Source: Aquiluna sp. (GTDB lineage: Bacteria; Actinomycetota; Actinomycetes; Actinomycetales; Microbacteriaceae). Taken from it: a stretch of DNA of 64,000 bases. The DNA is taken from positions 496,001 to 560,000 of the forward strand of contig JAGYIJ010000001.1 of the NCBI GenBank assembly GCA_018402685.1, read 5' to 3'. Each line of letters starts with the position of its first letter. Position 1 is the first letter of the stretch. This document shows, piece after piece, positions 33,547 through 47,033 of the stretch. The notes beneath the pieces are model-generated. The model made no database searches. It was not told where the DNA came from and saw nothing but the letters and a program-made list of their open reading frames with translations. Made by a program: the position numbers and the translations under genes.

Positions 33547-35399
33547 ATGGGTAGAGCAGTAGGAATTGACCTGGGAACCACCAACAGCGCAGTAACGGTG
33601 TTGGAAGCAGGTGAACCAAAGGTCATCGCAAACGCGGAGGGCTTCAGAACCACCCCATCGGTGGTTGCCTTCACCAAGGATGGCAACATCCTGGTTGGTG
33701 AGACCGCAAAGCGCCAGGCTGTCACCAACGTTGACCGCACAGTGAGCTCTGTAAAGCGCCACATGGGCACCGACTGGAAGTTCCAAGTAGACGACAAGGC
33801 CTACACCCCCAAGAAATCTCCGCACGTATCTTGATGAAGCTCAAGCGTGATGCCGAGACCTACCTAGGTGAAGAGGTATCAGACGCAGTTGTAACCGTCC
33901 CCGCCTACTTCAACGACGCCGAGCGTCAGGCAACCAAGGAAGCCGGCGAGATCGCCGGCCTAAACGTGCTGAGAATTATTAACGAGCCAACCGCAGCAGC
34001 ACTGGCCTATGGCCTAGACAAGGGCAAGGAAGACGAGCTCATTTTGGTTTTTGACCTAGGTGGTGGAACATTCGATGTTTCTTTGCTGGAGGTTGGCAAG
34101 GACGACGAGTTCTCAACCATTCAGGTTCGCTCAACCTCAGGTGATAACCGCCTGGGTGGAGATGACTGGGACCAAAGACTGGTTGACCACCTGGTCACCA
34201 AGTTCAAGGAGACCACCGGCGTTGATGTTGCCAAGGACAAGATTGCCCTGCAGAGGTTGAAGGAAGCAGCCGAGCAGGCCAAGAAGGAGCTCAGCCAGTC
34301 CACCACCGCGCAGATTCAGCTGCCATACCTGTCTCTAACCGAGTCGGGACCAGCAAACTTGGACGAGAGCATCACCCGTGCCCAGTTCGAGTCATTGACC
34401 TCTGACCTCCTAGAGCGCACCCGCAAGCCATTCGAAGACGTGATCAAGGAAGCCGGCGTCAAGGTCGGTGACATCGCTCACGTAGTTCTAGTTGGTGGTT
34501 CAACCCGCATGCCAGCAGTAACCGAGCTTGTGAAGAGCCTCTTGGGTGGCCGCGAGCCAAACAAGGGCGTGAACCCAGACGAGGTCGTATCGGTTGGTGC
34601 AGCACTGCAGGCCGGTGTTATCCGCGGTGACCGCAAGGACGTGCTGCTGATTGACGTCACCCCACTGGCTCTAGGCATTGAGACCAAGGGTGGCATCATG
34701 ACCAAGCTGATTGAGCGCAACACCGCTATCCCAACCAAGAGATCAGAGACCTTCACCACCGCTGATGACAACCAGCCAAGCGTTTCTATTCAGGTCTTCC
34801 AGGGTGAGCGCGAATTCACCAGGGACAACAAGTCCCTGGGTAACTTCGAGCTAACCGGCATTGCCCCAGCCCCACGAGGCATCCCGCAGGTCGAGGTCAC
34901 CTTCGACATCGATGCCAACGGCATCGTTCACGTAAGTGCCAAGGACAAGGGCACCGGCAAAGAGCAGTCCATGACCATCACCGGTGGATCATCACTGTCT
35001 GAAGAGGACATCGAGCGCATGGTCAAGGACGCCGAGGAGCACGCAGCCGAGGACAAGAAGCGTCGCGAGGAAGCAGAAACCCGCAACCAAGCAGAGCAGC
35101 TCGCCTACTCAACCGAGAAGATGATCAAGGACAACGACGAGAAGCTCTCCGAGGAGATCAAGACCGAGGTTCAGGCCGACGTTGACGCCCTCAAGGCAGC
35201 TCTTGCAGGAGACGACTTCGAAGCAGTGAAGACTGCCGAGGAGAAGCTAACCGCATCCTCCCAGAAGATCGGCGAGGCAGTCTATGCAGCTCAGTCCGAT
35301 GCACCAGCAGAGCCAGAGGCAAACGCCGAGGACGTAGTTGACGCCGAGGTTGTCGAGGACGACGAGACCAAAGAAGACAACTCTGAGGACAAGAAGTAA
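33547..35399 (+). CDS. dnaK: Chaperone DnaK (one apparent frameshift)
   Basis: Starts ATG 33547 ([16 protein letters not shown]) behind AAGGAAAGAG. Frame break near 33812 in a run of C (one base apparently missing), then [64 protein letters not shown] and the substrate domain to an acidic C-terminus. About 618 residues, full length. Essential Hsp70, so the break is almost certainly a data error. First gene of dnaK-grpE-dnaJ-hspR-clpB under HspR. Confidence 0.97.
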
Positions 35400-35957
35400 T
35401 GACTGATGAGAACACCCCGCCAGCGGAGGAGCATGAGAATGACCCTCAGCCTCACGAAGGTGATCAGGCCAAGGAGATGATCGAAGAGGGCGCACCCAGT
35501 GAGCCCGAGGTTCAAGTCGAAGAGGTTGACGAGATCGACCGCGAGCTAGCAATCTTCCAGGACCTGCAGAGATTGCAGGCTGACTTTGTGAACTACAGAG
35601 CCAGGGTCGAGCGCGACCGAGGAGCAGAGCGTCAGCTCGCAGTAGCTGACACCATCAGAGCCTTCTTGCCAGCACTCGATGACCTAACTCGTGCCGAGGC
35701 AGCACGGCGATCTGCAGGACGGATCTCCGATGGCAGCTATTGCTCAGAAGCTGCGCGCTGCCGGCGAGAAGCTAGGCCTTAGTGCCTTTGGTGAAAAGGG
35801 AGAGAAGTTTGACCCAGAGCGTCACGACGCACTGGTTCAAAACCCCAACCCCGAGGTCACCGAAGCAGTAGTTGCAGACGTTATCGAACCCGGCTACCTA
35901 CTGGGCGAGCGCATGCTGCGCCCAGCCAAGGTGGCTGTGTTCGTGCCAGCTGAGTAG
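35399..35957 (+). CDS. grpE: Nucleotide exchange factor GrpE (one apparent frameshift)
   Basis: Starts at the last base of dnaK (TAATG). Acidic disordered N-terminus, coiled coil LQRLQADFVNYRARVERDR, FLPALDDLTRAE, then a break near 35699 (extra G in GAGGCAGCAC), continuing QHGDLQDGSPMAAIAQKL and the beta-domain AVVADVIEPGYLLGERMLRPAKV. About 186 residues, complete. Stimulates ADP release from DnaK. Confidence 0.95.
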
Positions 35958-35967
35958 GAGGTGAAAG

Positions 35968-36891
35968 ATGGCATCCCAAGACTGGATTGAAAAGGACTTC
36001 TACAAAATCCTTGGTGTTTCCAAGGATGTCTCTGACGCTGACCTAAAGAAGGCCTACCGCAAACTAGCCAAAGAGAACCACCCCGACCTCCACCCAGGCG
36101 ATGCCAAGGCGGAGGCCAGGTTCAAGGACATCTCCGAGGCCTATGACGTTCTCTCTGATGCAGAGCAGCGCCGTGAATACGACGCGGTTCGAGCAATGGG
36201 CGGCGGCGCTCGCTTCCAGGCCGGAGGCCAGGGAGCTGGCTTCGAGGACGTCTTTAGCAATCTCTTTGGTGGCGGAGGCGGCGGTTTCCAAGGAGGTTTC
36301 CCAGGAGGCTTCGGCGGCTTTGGAGGATTCGGTGGCCCTCAGAAGGGCGGCGACCTTTCTACTACCGCAACCATCGACTTCATTGACTCGATCAATGGTT
36401 CAACCATCAAGATTCGCGTTGGGGGAGATCCAATCTCGGTCAAGGTTCCAGCCGGCATCACTGATGGGCAGAAGCTAAAGGTCAAAGCCAAAGGCCAGCC
36501 ATCACCAAATGGTGGCCCAGCCGGTGACCTGGTTGTCACCATCAAGGTGAAGCAACACCCAGTGTTTGTTCGCGATGGCGACAACCTCAGGGTCACGGTT
36601 CCCGTGACATTTGCTGAGGCTGTGCTTGGAGCGACCATCTCTGTTCCCACCTTGGGTGGCGAACCGGTGAAGCTCAAGGTCACTCCTGGAACACCAAACG
36701 GCAGAACCTTGAGAGTCAAGGGCAAGGGCGTGCAGTTTGGTTCTAGGCAGGGCGACCTTTTGGCAACAGTTGAGGTTCTCGTTCCAGCTCATGTCTCGAA
36801 GAAGGCCGAAGGCCTTCTCAAAGACTTTGACGAGCTGCTACCTGACGAGGACCCAAGGGCAGACCTGATTCAAAGAGCCGGATTGTTGTAG
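35968..36891 (+). CDS. dnaJ: DnaJ-type co-chaperone without zinc finger (CbpA-like)
   Basis: 307 residues: J-domain with HPD in KENHPDLHPGD, a Gly/Phe-rich stretch (about 70-115, GGFPGGFGGFGGFG) and the C-terminal substrate-binding domains. The cysteine-rich zinc finger of canonical DnaJ is missing; this is usual for the DnaJ in HspR operons (DnaJ1). AGGAGG RBS, 10 bp after grpE. Confidence 0.95.
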   Translation: MASQDWIEKDFYKILGVSKDVSDADLKKAYRKLAKENHPDLHPGDAKAEARFKDISEAYDVLSDAEQRREYDAVRAMGGGARFQAGGQGAGFEDVFSNLFGGGGGGFQGGFPGGFGGFGGFGGPQKGGDLSTTATIDFIDSINGSTIKIRVGGDPISVKVPAGITDGQKLKVKAKGQPSPNGGPAGDLVVTIKVKQHPVFVRDGDNLRVTVPVTFAEAVLGATISVPTLGGEPVKLKVTPGTPNGRTLRVKGKGVQFGSRQGDLLATVEVLVPAHVSKKAEGLLKDFDELLPDEDPRADLIQRAGLL

Positions 36892-36900
36892 GAGGGGATT

Positions 36901-37307
36901 ATGGAGATTGACGAGACAACACCACTGTTTGTGATCTCCGTTGCTGCCGAGCTATCTGGCATGCACCCCCAAACCCTGCGTCAGTATGACCGCATGGGCC
37001 TGGTCTCACCAACTAGAACCCAAGGCAAGTCCAGACGGTACACCGTCCAGGACGTTGCCAAGCTCAGAGAGATTCAGCGACTCAGCACCGAGGGCGTCTC
37101 ACTCGAGGGCATCAGAAGAGTCCTTGAACTGGTGAACGAGAACACCGAGCTCAAGCAGCGAGTCAGAGACCTCGAGCGAGAGCTTGCCAACCAGGTGATG
37201 AGCCAGCCAGGCAACCGAGTGTTTGCCGCTGGCGACCAGGGAGTCATCCGCTTGAACCCCGGCCAAAGGCCGGAGCGAAGCGGCTCAGTAGTTTTGTGGA
37301 GGAAGAG

Positions 37308-37311
<4 letters not shown>
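36901..37311 (+). CDS. hspR: HspR, MerR-family heat-shock repressor
   Basis: 136 residues. [38 protein letters not shown] is the MerR-type DNA-binding domain of HspR; a coiled coil ([18 protein letters not shown]) follows. It represses its own operon by binding HAIR sites together with DnaK. Its stop overlaps the clpB start (ATGA). Confidence 0.95.
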
Positions 37312-39437
<2,126 letters not shown>

Positions 39438-39479
39438 CTGGGGTGTTTGGTACAAAACAAAAGGGGCTAACTAAGCGAG

Positions 39480-39929
39480 ATCATCTCTTGGAATAGCACG
39501 CGCTTTAGTTGCAGGTCTTGTGGCCAGCCTTCTGGTTCTGGTTACCTCTGTTTGCTGCAGCGGGATCTGAGGTGAGGGTGACTGGTAGCAGGATGGACAC
39601 AGTGACCAGTGCATTTGCTGGAGACGTGGAGCTGGTAGTGGTATCCGCAACAAGCGGTGAGCTTGTCTTGGAGATTCCCAGCTCACTGGCTGCAGGAACC
39701 TACGATCTGGTTAGTGAGCTTCCGGAACCCTGACCTTCCAGCAGGGACTGACCGTTGAGGCAGCAGAGCCTGTTGTGGAGCCAGAGTCAGATGATAGGAA
39801 GCTAACTGTTGGCACCTTCAGAGGCTATGTAGCGATCTACACCCAGGGCTGGTAGAAGCTATCTGCCAAGGTTGCCTGGCAAGTGGTTGGTTGTTCCCGA
39901 GCTAGATGAATTAGAACTCAAGAGCTAAC
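39480..39929 (+). pseudogene. Remnant or frameshifted small secreted protein with IPT/TIG-like segment
   Basis: No single frame covers it. Pieces in order are a signal-peptide-like ARALVAGLVASLLVLVTS, GSEVRVTGSRMDTVTSAF, VELVVVSATSGELVLEIPSS and AAGTYDLVSELP (similar to the last TIG segment of the genes at 46.4 and 49.6 kb), then DRKLTVGTFRGYVAIYTQG, a stop, and KLSAKVPGKWLVVPELDE to a stop at 39929. At least three frame changes and one stop are needed. It sits in front of a regulator-kinase pair exactly as the TIG genes do, so it is either an eroded cassette member or a gene with several sequence errors. Confidence 0.6.
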
Positions 39930-39943
39930 CACTAGGTAGTTAT

Positions 39944-40002
39944 TAGCCAAAGCACTCTTTGGCCAAGTGCAAGACACTGGCCAAAGAGTGCTTTTGGCTA
40001 AC
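39944..40002 (+). terminator. Long hairpin after the small secreted-protein remnant
   Basis: Arms of about 23 bp (TTAGCCAAAGCACTCTTTGG / CCAAAGAGTGCTTTTGGCTAA) with one bulged base and a 12-nt loop, starting 15 bp after the stop at 39929. Terminator-like, though it lacks a clear T tract. Confidence 0.65.
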
Positions 40003-40071
40003 TGGGCAACTTCAAGGCCAGCGCTGGCTGACAGGGGTCACTGAGCCTAAACTTTTGGAGTAGGGGTTTTG

Positions 40072-40713
40072 ATGGTTGAGGGCCTAGGTCGAAGGATTGT
40101 CGTCGTTGAGGACGAGCCGATCCTGGGCAGCTTGATGTCTGATCGACTCAGGTTGATTGGTTTTGAGAGCTGGCATGCCATAGATGCTTTTGAGGCCAAG
40201 AATCTAGTTTTGCAACACGATGCCGATGCGATGATCGTGGATCTTGATCTTGGGTCGGGCCCCACCGGCATGGAGTTGGTTCTCTCCCTCTCAGCACTGA
40301 ACCCAAACCTTGGGTTCGTATTGTTTTCTAACTTCACCCCAACTCCATGGGAACTTAGCTCCGCAACGAACCTCACATTTGTTCGAAAGAAGGATGTGAA
40401 GCAGTTTCATGAGCTATTGCAGGCCCTGGAGACCGTGCTGAGGTATGCGCCGACGGCTGGAACGGAATTGAGCTGGGGTCCGGCAACGGAGCTGTCTGCC
40501 CTGACGGGAAAACAGCTCAAGACTCTGGAGCTGATGGCCTTAGGGTTCAGTAATCCTGAAATTGCCAAAGAGCTTGGGGTCTCGAAAGGTGCGGTGGAAC
40601 AAACTGCCAAGCGCATTTACACTGCTTTGGGGCTCTCAGAAGAAGGGAAGAACCGCAGAGTTCAAGCGGTGCAGTTATTCAATAGGAACATGGGGCCCAG
40701 GAGAGGCAAGTGA
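40072..40713 (+). CDS. NarL/LuxR-family response regulator, cassette A
   Basis: 213 residues from ATG 40072. Receiver domain with acidic pair VVEDEPI, phosphoacceptor in MIVDLDLGSGPTG and conserved lysine in FVRKKDVKQ. C-terminal LuxR-type HTH LTGKQLKTLELMALGFSNPEIAKELGVSKGAVEQT. Its stop overlaps the GTG of the kinase. Clearly paralogous to the regulators at 47.0 and 50.2 kb, but more diverged. Confidence 0.9.
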   Translation: MVEGLGRRIVVVEDEPILGSLMSDRLRLIGFESWHAIDAFEAKNLVLQHDADAMIVDLDLGSGPTGMELVLSLSALNPNLGFVLFSNFTPTPWELSSATNLTFVRKKDVKQFHELLQALETVLRYAPTAGTELSWGPATELSALTGKQLKTLELMALGFSNPEIAKELGVSKGAVEQTAKRIYTALGLSEEGKNRRVQAVQLFNRNMGPRRGK

Positions 40714-42435
40714 CAAGGTCTTTGTGGCAGCGGGTCGGCGGACCATTTGCCGTGAGCCTGCCAGTCTGGTTAGCCACTGCCCCAATTTCCAGCGTGATTG
40801 TCTTTTTCTCCAGCATTAGAAGCTTGCCGGATTCACAATTAGGTTTTTTGCTGCTGACATCAATCGTTTCCTACCTACCATCGGCGGTTGTGTTTGCCCT
40901 CGCCTGGTTCACTTTCTTATCCCCCAAAAACAGCTTTAGCTCAAGGCCGCTTCTGGCAATCTTGACCTTCTACATCGCCCACCTCACAACCGGGCTGATG
41001 ATGTCCTTTTTATTGGGGGTCGCTAGTTCAACTAGTGATCTTGGTATGTCACTGACCAGAGCGTTTATTGGAACCTTTTGGTCGACTTTTATAGCCCTGA
41101 TTGTTGACTCTCGGCGGCGCTATGTGGAGTTCTCAGATTCCCTCACTAAAGCCATCAACGACGCTGATGAGCTCACAGATTCAATTGCGACAGCCTCAGA
41201 GGATATGCGGCGTGAACTAAATGACGAGGTCAAATCCGCGATCAACTCCGCACTGGCAGTGCAGAGTAGAGATGAGCTAACGGAGGCTGCTGATCAAATC
41301 GTCCGGCCACTAATCAGTCAACTGCGCTCTAAGACCACCACGCTCCCAAGGCCGCTTAGGCGAAAAGATCAAAAGATTGCACCCAGACCTGTATTGGCTA
41401 AGGCCTTTTTGAAGCCAGTGCGCGTGCCAGTGGTCGTTGCGGTGGTGGCAGCGGTCAATCTCACCTCTCATGCCCCCGATATTGGGCTTGTGACAATAGC
41501 CAACTTGGCTGTGTTGAGCTTGGTGATTGGCTCAACTCTCTATTTGATTAGACGCCTTAGGCCATCCGCCTTTCTCACGAGCGGCTTCTATGGCTTGGGC
41601 ATTGGCCTTTCGATTGCAACCGGTGAACTATTTCAGTTGTTTGAGAGCGTCCAGGACTTCGCGTTCACCGGGCGCAACGTTGGGGCCTGGGTGATTGCAG
41701 CTCTGGTTGGGTTTTTCATCAGGTTCGAGATTGAGCAAAACAAGGCTTTGGTTCGCCTAGAGGCCACCCTCGCAGAGATTCAATGGCTCAAGGGCAAATT
41801 GGAACAGGAGCTCTGGGTGGAAAAGAATCGTGTTCTCCGCAGGGTCCATGGCAATGTGCAAAGCAAGATCAGGGCCGCGGCTTTCAAGGACGAGGAGTTC
41901 ACCCCCTCACAAATAGAGCAATTGCGGCAGGAGTGCCTAGCGGCCATCGAGGGAGAGTTTTCCAATCTCTCATTCCAAGACTTCCTCACTCAAACCGAGC
42001 GAGTCTGGGAAGGGGTTCTTGTCTTCAATCACAACCCGGACCCAGTCACCATTGAGGTTCTTGATCAAGACCCCTATGCCAGTGCGGCAGCAATCGAGAC
42101 CGTCCGGGAGGGAGTCTGCAACGCAGTCCCGCCATGGCAGGGCTAAAACCGCTGACCTAAAACTAGATGTTGAGAAAAGACCGGGCGGCAAGATCTTGAA
42201 GATCGAATTGGCCAATGACGGCCGGCCAGCAAACCAGTCGGCAGCAAGCGGCTTCGGGTCAAACATCCTGGACGATGTCACCACTAGCTGGAGCCTTGAG
42301 AACCGCAAGGACGAGGTGGTATTGGTGGCGGAGGTGCCGATTGGCTCAGACACCCAGGCTCCAAGATTCAAAAGGAACCAATCGGCATCAATACGATCCT
42401 TCCAACCACAGCCATACCCGGAAAAGGTCTCTTAG
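40710..42435 (+). CDS. Membrane histidine kinase, cassette A (one apparent frameshift)
   Basis: About 575 residues. N-terminal and central groups of transmembrane helices (about 8 in total), a coiled coil, the dimerisation helix with VLRRVHGNVQSKIRAA as likely phosphohistidine site, then an HATPase whose N-box reads EGVCNAV, break near 42134 (extra C), RHGRAKTADLKL, and the G-box SGFGSNILDDV. A NarX/DesK-like HisKA_3-type kinase, with H-box sequence unlike the usual RELHD. Partner of the preceding regulator. Stop at 42435, 1 bp before the AlkD gene. Confidence 0.83.
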
Positions 42436-42436
42436 C

Positions 42437-43144
42437 TTGCAAGCAGTTAGCGTCTCTAGGGAGCTCAAAAGCACTTGCAAACCCTGAGCTAGCAGCCTTT
42501 CAGCAGCGCTACTTCAAGACCGGCAAGGGTGAATATGGCGAGGGCGATGTATTTCTTGGCCTCAAGGTTCCGCAGGTTAGAGAAATAGCCAAGAAATACA
42601 AGACCCTAGATCTTGCAGAGATTGATGTTCTTGCCAGGGGCAAGTATCACGAGGAGAGGTTTGCAGGCTTAGCAATCCTGGTGCTGCAGTTCAAGGCCGC
42701 CAAGGGAGAAGCCGAGCAAGATCTAGAACGCAGCGAGTTCTCTTGTTTGAGAAGTATCTCGAGCTGCTGCGTGAGGGTTATGTGAATAACTGGGACCTGG
42801 TTGATAGCACTGCACCATATCTCGGTGTTCACCTGCTTGGTCTTGAAGATCCGGTTGGTTATCTCAAGAACCTTGCCAAGGGAAACCTCTGGGAACAAAG
42901 AGCTGCAGTGATGTTGACCTGGGCCTTCATCAAAGAGGGCAACCTAGAGCCAACCTTTGCCATGGCTGAGCACTACCTCTCCCATCCACATGACCTCATC
43001 CATAAGGCAACAGGTTGGATGCTCAGGGAGTGTGGCAAGAGAGATCAAAGAGCATTAGTTGACTTCCTAAACCAACACAAAGACCAAATGCCCAGGGTGA
43101 TGTTTAGGTATGCGATTGAGAGGTTGCCCAAGGGGTTGGTTTAG
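42437..43144 (+). CDS. DNA alkylation repair protein, AlkD-like (two apparent frameshifts)
   Basis: Likely TTG start at 42437 (LQAVSVSRELK), an early frame break near 42475, then LANPELAAFQQRYFKTGKGEY, VFLGLKVPQVREIAKKY and ILVLQFKAAKGEAEQ; a second break near 42722; then VLLFEKYLELLREGYVNNWDLVDSTAPYLG to the stop. HEAT-repeat DNA glycosylase family acting on alkylated bases. About 236 residues, normal. It lies between two TIG/regulator/kinase cassettes without obvious functional relation. Confidence 0.85.
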
Positions 43145-43147
43145 GGC

Positions 43148-43164
43148 GTTCGGTTGTTACGACA
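43148..43164 (+). promoter_or_regulatory. Shared 17-bp motif upstream of the TIG/GLUG gene
   Basis: GTTCGGTTGTTACGACA, 42 bp before the ATG at 43206. The same 17-mer with one change (A for G) occurs before both regulator-kinase pairs at 46944 and 50136. Candidate operator or promoter element common to the cassette. Confidence 0.6.
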
Positions 43165-43205
43165 CATCACCACTGCGGTGCCTGCCCCAGTCTTAGTTTT
43201 GGGCC

Positions 43206-46200
43206 ATGAATCTCAAGCAAAAAGTGGTTGGAACGGCCCACCTGCTCATAATTGCGATGCTGGCGTCTTTTGTAGTCCTAGTAGCTAATTTCCCAGCTTC
43301 TGCGATAACCCCAGGATCCAATGGATGTGAGCTGACTGGAGCCGGTACCGATGCCTCACCTTACTTAATTAGCAATTCTTTGGAGCTGAGAGAGGCTGCG
43401 GACTGCGACGGTTCAATCAGGGTTTTTGAGGTTGTCGCAGACTTAGTGATTTCAGCTTCTGAGGCGGCCGCTTGGCCACAGCTGGGAACATATTCGAATC
43501 CATTCAACGGAACCGTCAGGGGAAATGTTGCTGGAAAACCTAGGGCAACTATCACGATAGAGGCTGGAGGTGAATTACGAGCTAGCATCTTTGGGGCGAC
43601 CGCAAATGTCACTATTAGCGACTTGGTGGTTGTGGGCGATGTTGGGGTGGGCTCCTTTGGAAACGTCTATGTAGGTGCTTTTGCTCAGATTGTCCGAAGT
43701 GGCACCACTCGAATCTTGAACTCCCTCACCTATGTAAATGTCAGTGGACCAGAAACCCAACAACCCAGCGATGCGGTGGGTTCGTTCGTGGGCGAGGTTC
43801 TTAACGGTAACTTGATAGTTCAATCTTCAAGTGCTGTGGCTTCAGCTGCTTACGGAACTGCCAAGCGAGGTGCGGAATTAGGCGGCCTTGTGGGTTATGT
43901 CGATGCGTTCTCAACGGTTCAAATTCTGTCTTCCAGCGCCTACGTCCATGTTTCGGACTCCAATTATGAGCTCGGAGGGTTGATTGGAAGAGCACAGGGC
44001 GAGGTTGAAATCCAAGACTCCTTTTTCATGGGCTCCTTGTCTCAAGGAGACCTCTCCTATGGTGCACGCGCTGGCGGTTTAGTCGGAGGTATGGATGGAT
44101 CGAGTCTGAGTCCAAAATTCTTCGAAGTTTCACCAAAACGGGTGCATTCACCATCGCCAGACAGCCAAACAATGAATTGGGCGGGCTTGTGGGAAAAATT
44201 GGTTCATCTACACAGATTGTTTCGATCTCAGAGTCCTTCGCCATACTCCACGCGGAGGGCCCGAATTTTGACTATCGAGGTCGTCTTGGCGGAATAGTGG
44301 GAGGCGTTACCGGAACTCTAAACATAGAAAACACTTACGCAAACGGACAGTATTCTGTTTCTGGAGATGCTCAATTTGAGCAACGCACTTCAGGTCTAGT
44401 CGGATTTGTGAGCTCAAATTCGACCTACAACTACGCTGGAGAAAACTACTTCAATCAGGAAACGATGGCTGACGCGGGCGGAACGGGTGACAGCTCAACA
44501 AATGCGACTCGACAGTCCGTCAATGGAGGAACTCAAGTACCTCTGAACTCTGATGAATTTAGCGACAGTGCAAACTTTCCTTCATGGGCCCCAAGCTTCA
44601 CCTTCGACTTGAATCCATGTCTTCAAAACTTGCCAGAAAGCTGTGAGACGAGCTTCATGGCTGGGCGCCTCGCTGCAGACGGTCGCACAATTCTTTTGCA
44701 CTCAGAAACCGAATTGTCCTCCAGTCTTGGTTCAACATCAGATTTCAATGTTCTATCCGATGGGTCTAGTCTCGTAGTCGACTCCGTAGCTCGAGTCGGT
44801 GCATCTTCGGTTGAATTGGTATTGAACGAAGAAGTTCAAAACAGCTCAGAGGTTCGAGTCTCGTACACAAAGCCGGGCTCAGGAGGCTTTGAATCGAGCT
44901 CAAGCCCAAACATTCAACTGGACTCCCGATTCTTCTTGCCTGTCGCAAATTTCTCTAGCATCACAGGCCCTACTGCCGCTTTGGTAAATCCAACCGCAAG
45001 CCCGACAACAATAGAAATAGGTCTCACCTGCGGTGGGTCCTGTGGAAGTGCGGACTCCTTCAGCTACGTGGCATCCATCACCCCAGCTGGAGGTTCTCCA
45101 ACTACGATTTCGGGAACTGCCAACAGCACGGTGACAACCTTGAGCTTTACAGCGTTGACACCGAGCGTTTCTCACACGATTCAGGCATCCGTTACCAACA
45201 ATGATCAAACAAGCGCAACTGTGTCGACAACGGTTGAGACGCTCAGGCCTGCTGCAACCATTTCAGCTCTGACTGTGACAGACACTCAAGCAAACTTGAC
45301 AGTTGGCTGCACTAATTGTGGTGCAGCACCAGACAACTTCGTCATCACAGCTACTCCTGAGGGTGGCGGGACTCCGATCACATCAACGAACAATCCGGTC
45401 ACAGGACTAACGCCAGAAACCACCTATAGCTTCGCTGTTGTGATTACCTTCGCAGGGGTTGATTCCATCTCAGTTCCTTGGCAGTCAAACGATGTTATGA
45501 CCTTGCCTTTGGTGCCAGTCATAGCGACAGTTTCACCGGGAACTATTGCTCTAACTGGAAACAACAACATCAGCATTACGGGCTCTAACTTTTCGACCTC
45601 TAATGCTGTGACGTTGGATGGCGCGGCGGTTAGTTTCACGATTGTGAGTGGAACTGAGATAACTATCTCTGCCCCTGCAAAAACTGCAGGTTACTATGAT
45701 CTGGCAATCACCAACCTGGTTGGAACTAACACCTTGGCTAACGCCATTACTTATGTCTCAGGTCCGAGAATCGCTGTTACCTCTCCAATTGTTGGCACCA
45801 CCAATGGCGGCACCATTGTTTCCATCACTGGAACTGACCTGGTTAGAACCTCTGAGGTGATGATTGGCGACACCACGGTCTCGTTTACCGTGGAGAGTGA
45901 CACTCTGGTGAGGTTTGTCACCCCGGCATCTTCTTCTGGAGCTGTGAGCATTAGTGTCACAACTCCGGGAGGTTCAACAACCTCTACAGTTGCTTTTGAG
46001 TACACCACCTCAGCACTGGTTCCTGTTATTGGATCTATCACTCCAGTTACTGGTCCTGTTGCGGGTGGAACAACAATCACTGTCACAGGCCAGTACTTCT
46101 CGGGTAGCTACTCAGACTCGGTCTCAGCTGCAATCAATGGCATCTCTGGCTCATCGATTGTCTTGATTGATGATTCAACCCTGACCTTTGTTTCTCCTCC

Positions 46201-46915
46201 AGGAGCTGCCGCTACTGGTTTGGATGTGACGGTTGCTACTGGCGGTGGTCTTGGAACCCTTGCCGGTGCTTTCACCTACACAGCACCCCCAGCACCTTCC
46301 TCGACCCCAGGCTCAGCGCCACCTGTTGTGATCAACACCCCAACCATTACTGAGTTCTCAACCAGAGAGATCTCAGCATCAGGTGCTGAGGTGATAGCAA
46401 CTGGTCAAAGACTTGAGAACGTATCTGTTCTGACTCTTGGTGGCATAACAGTCACGATTGTTTCTAACACCGCAACCTCACTCACCTTCACAACAGGTGA
46501 GATGCCAGTTGGTGTTTGGGACCTAAGACTTGTTGGTTCCAATGGAACCCTGGTGTTCCAGCAGGCCATTGAAGTCGTCGAGGCAACAGCAATTGTTGCC
46601 GAATCAACCGGAGAGCTTCTTGGCTACACCTGGACCTTCAAGTTCCTTGGTAATTCAAGATCACTGCACTTGGCTCAAAGAGAGCACCTAACCGGCAAGC
46701 TAGATGAGCACTCAACAGCCGAGACCATCATCTGCTGGGGCTACACCACAGCCGAGAACCCCAATGCATGGGCTATCGCCCATGCAACTCAAAGGGCTCA
46801 GGCTGCTTGTGATCTGGCTAGTGCTAATAACTCTGAGGTGAAGACGGTGGTTCGTCTTCGCTATGGAGTGTCAAAGAACTGGGCAATGCGCTCGGCTCTG
46901 CAGTTCTGGAGGTAG
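43206..46915 (+). CDS. Large secreted protein with GLUG, Fn3-like, IPT/TIG repeats and a C-terminal conserved domain (one apparent frameshift)
   Basis: About 1,236 residues. Signal peptide ending near NFPASA; GLUG-type repeats (GGLVGYVDAFSTVQILSSS, GGLIGRAQGEVEIQDSF, GGIVGGVTGTLNIENTYA) between about 220 and 400, interrupted by a frameshift near 44105; Cys-containing Fn3-like modules; three IPT/TIG modules (about 770-1,030, e.g. ITPVTGPVAGGTTITVTG); a Pro/Ser linker; a last TIG-like module; and a C-terminal region (about 1,130-1,236: LTGKLDEHSTAETIICWGY, ATQRAQAACDLA) reminiscent of OmpA-like peptidoglycan-binding domains. Probably a cell-surface adhesin or wall-attached protein. Followed by regulator B. 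Confidence 0.82.
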
Positions 46916-46943
46916 ATCGATAACACTTTTGGCGTAGTAGCTA

Positions 46944-46960
46944 GTTCGGTTATTACGACA
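46944..46960 (+). promoter_or_regulatory. Shared 17-bp motif upstream of regulator B
   Basis: GTTCGGTTATTACGACA, 73 bp before the regulator ATG and 28 bp after the TIG stop. It overlaps an imperfect inverted repeat ATAACACTTTTG (46920-46931) / CAAAAGTGGTTAT (46959-46971). Confidence 0.6.
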
Positions 46961-47033
46961 AAAGTGGTTATTGGCCCCAGCCAGCGGGCTTAGTCTTGCG
47001 CCAGGTGGCAATCGACTCAGTCACCACCAAAGG

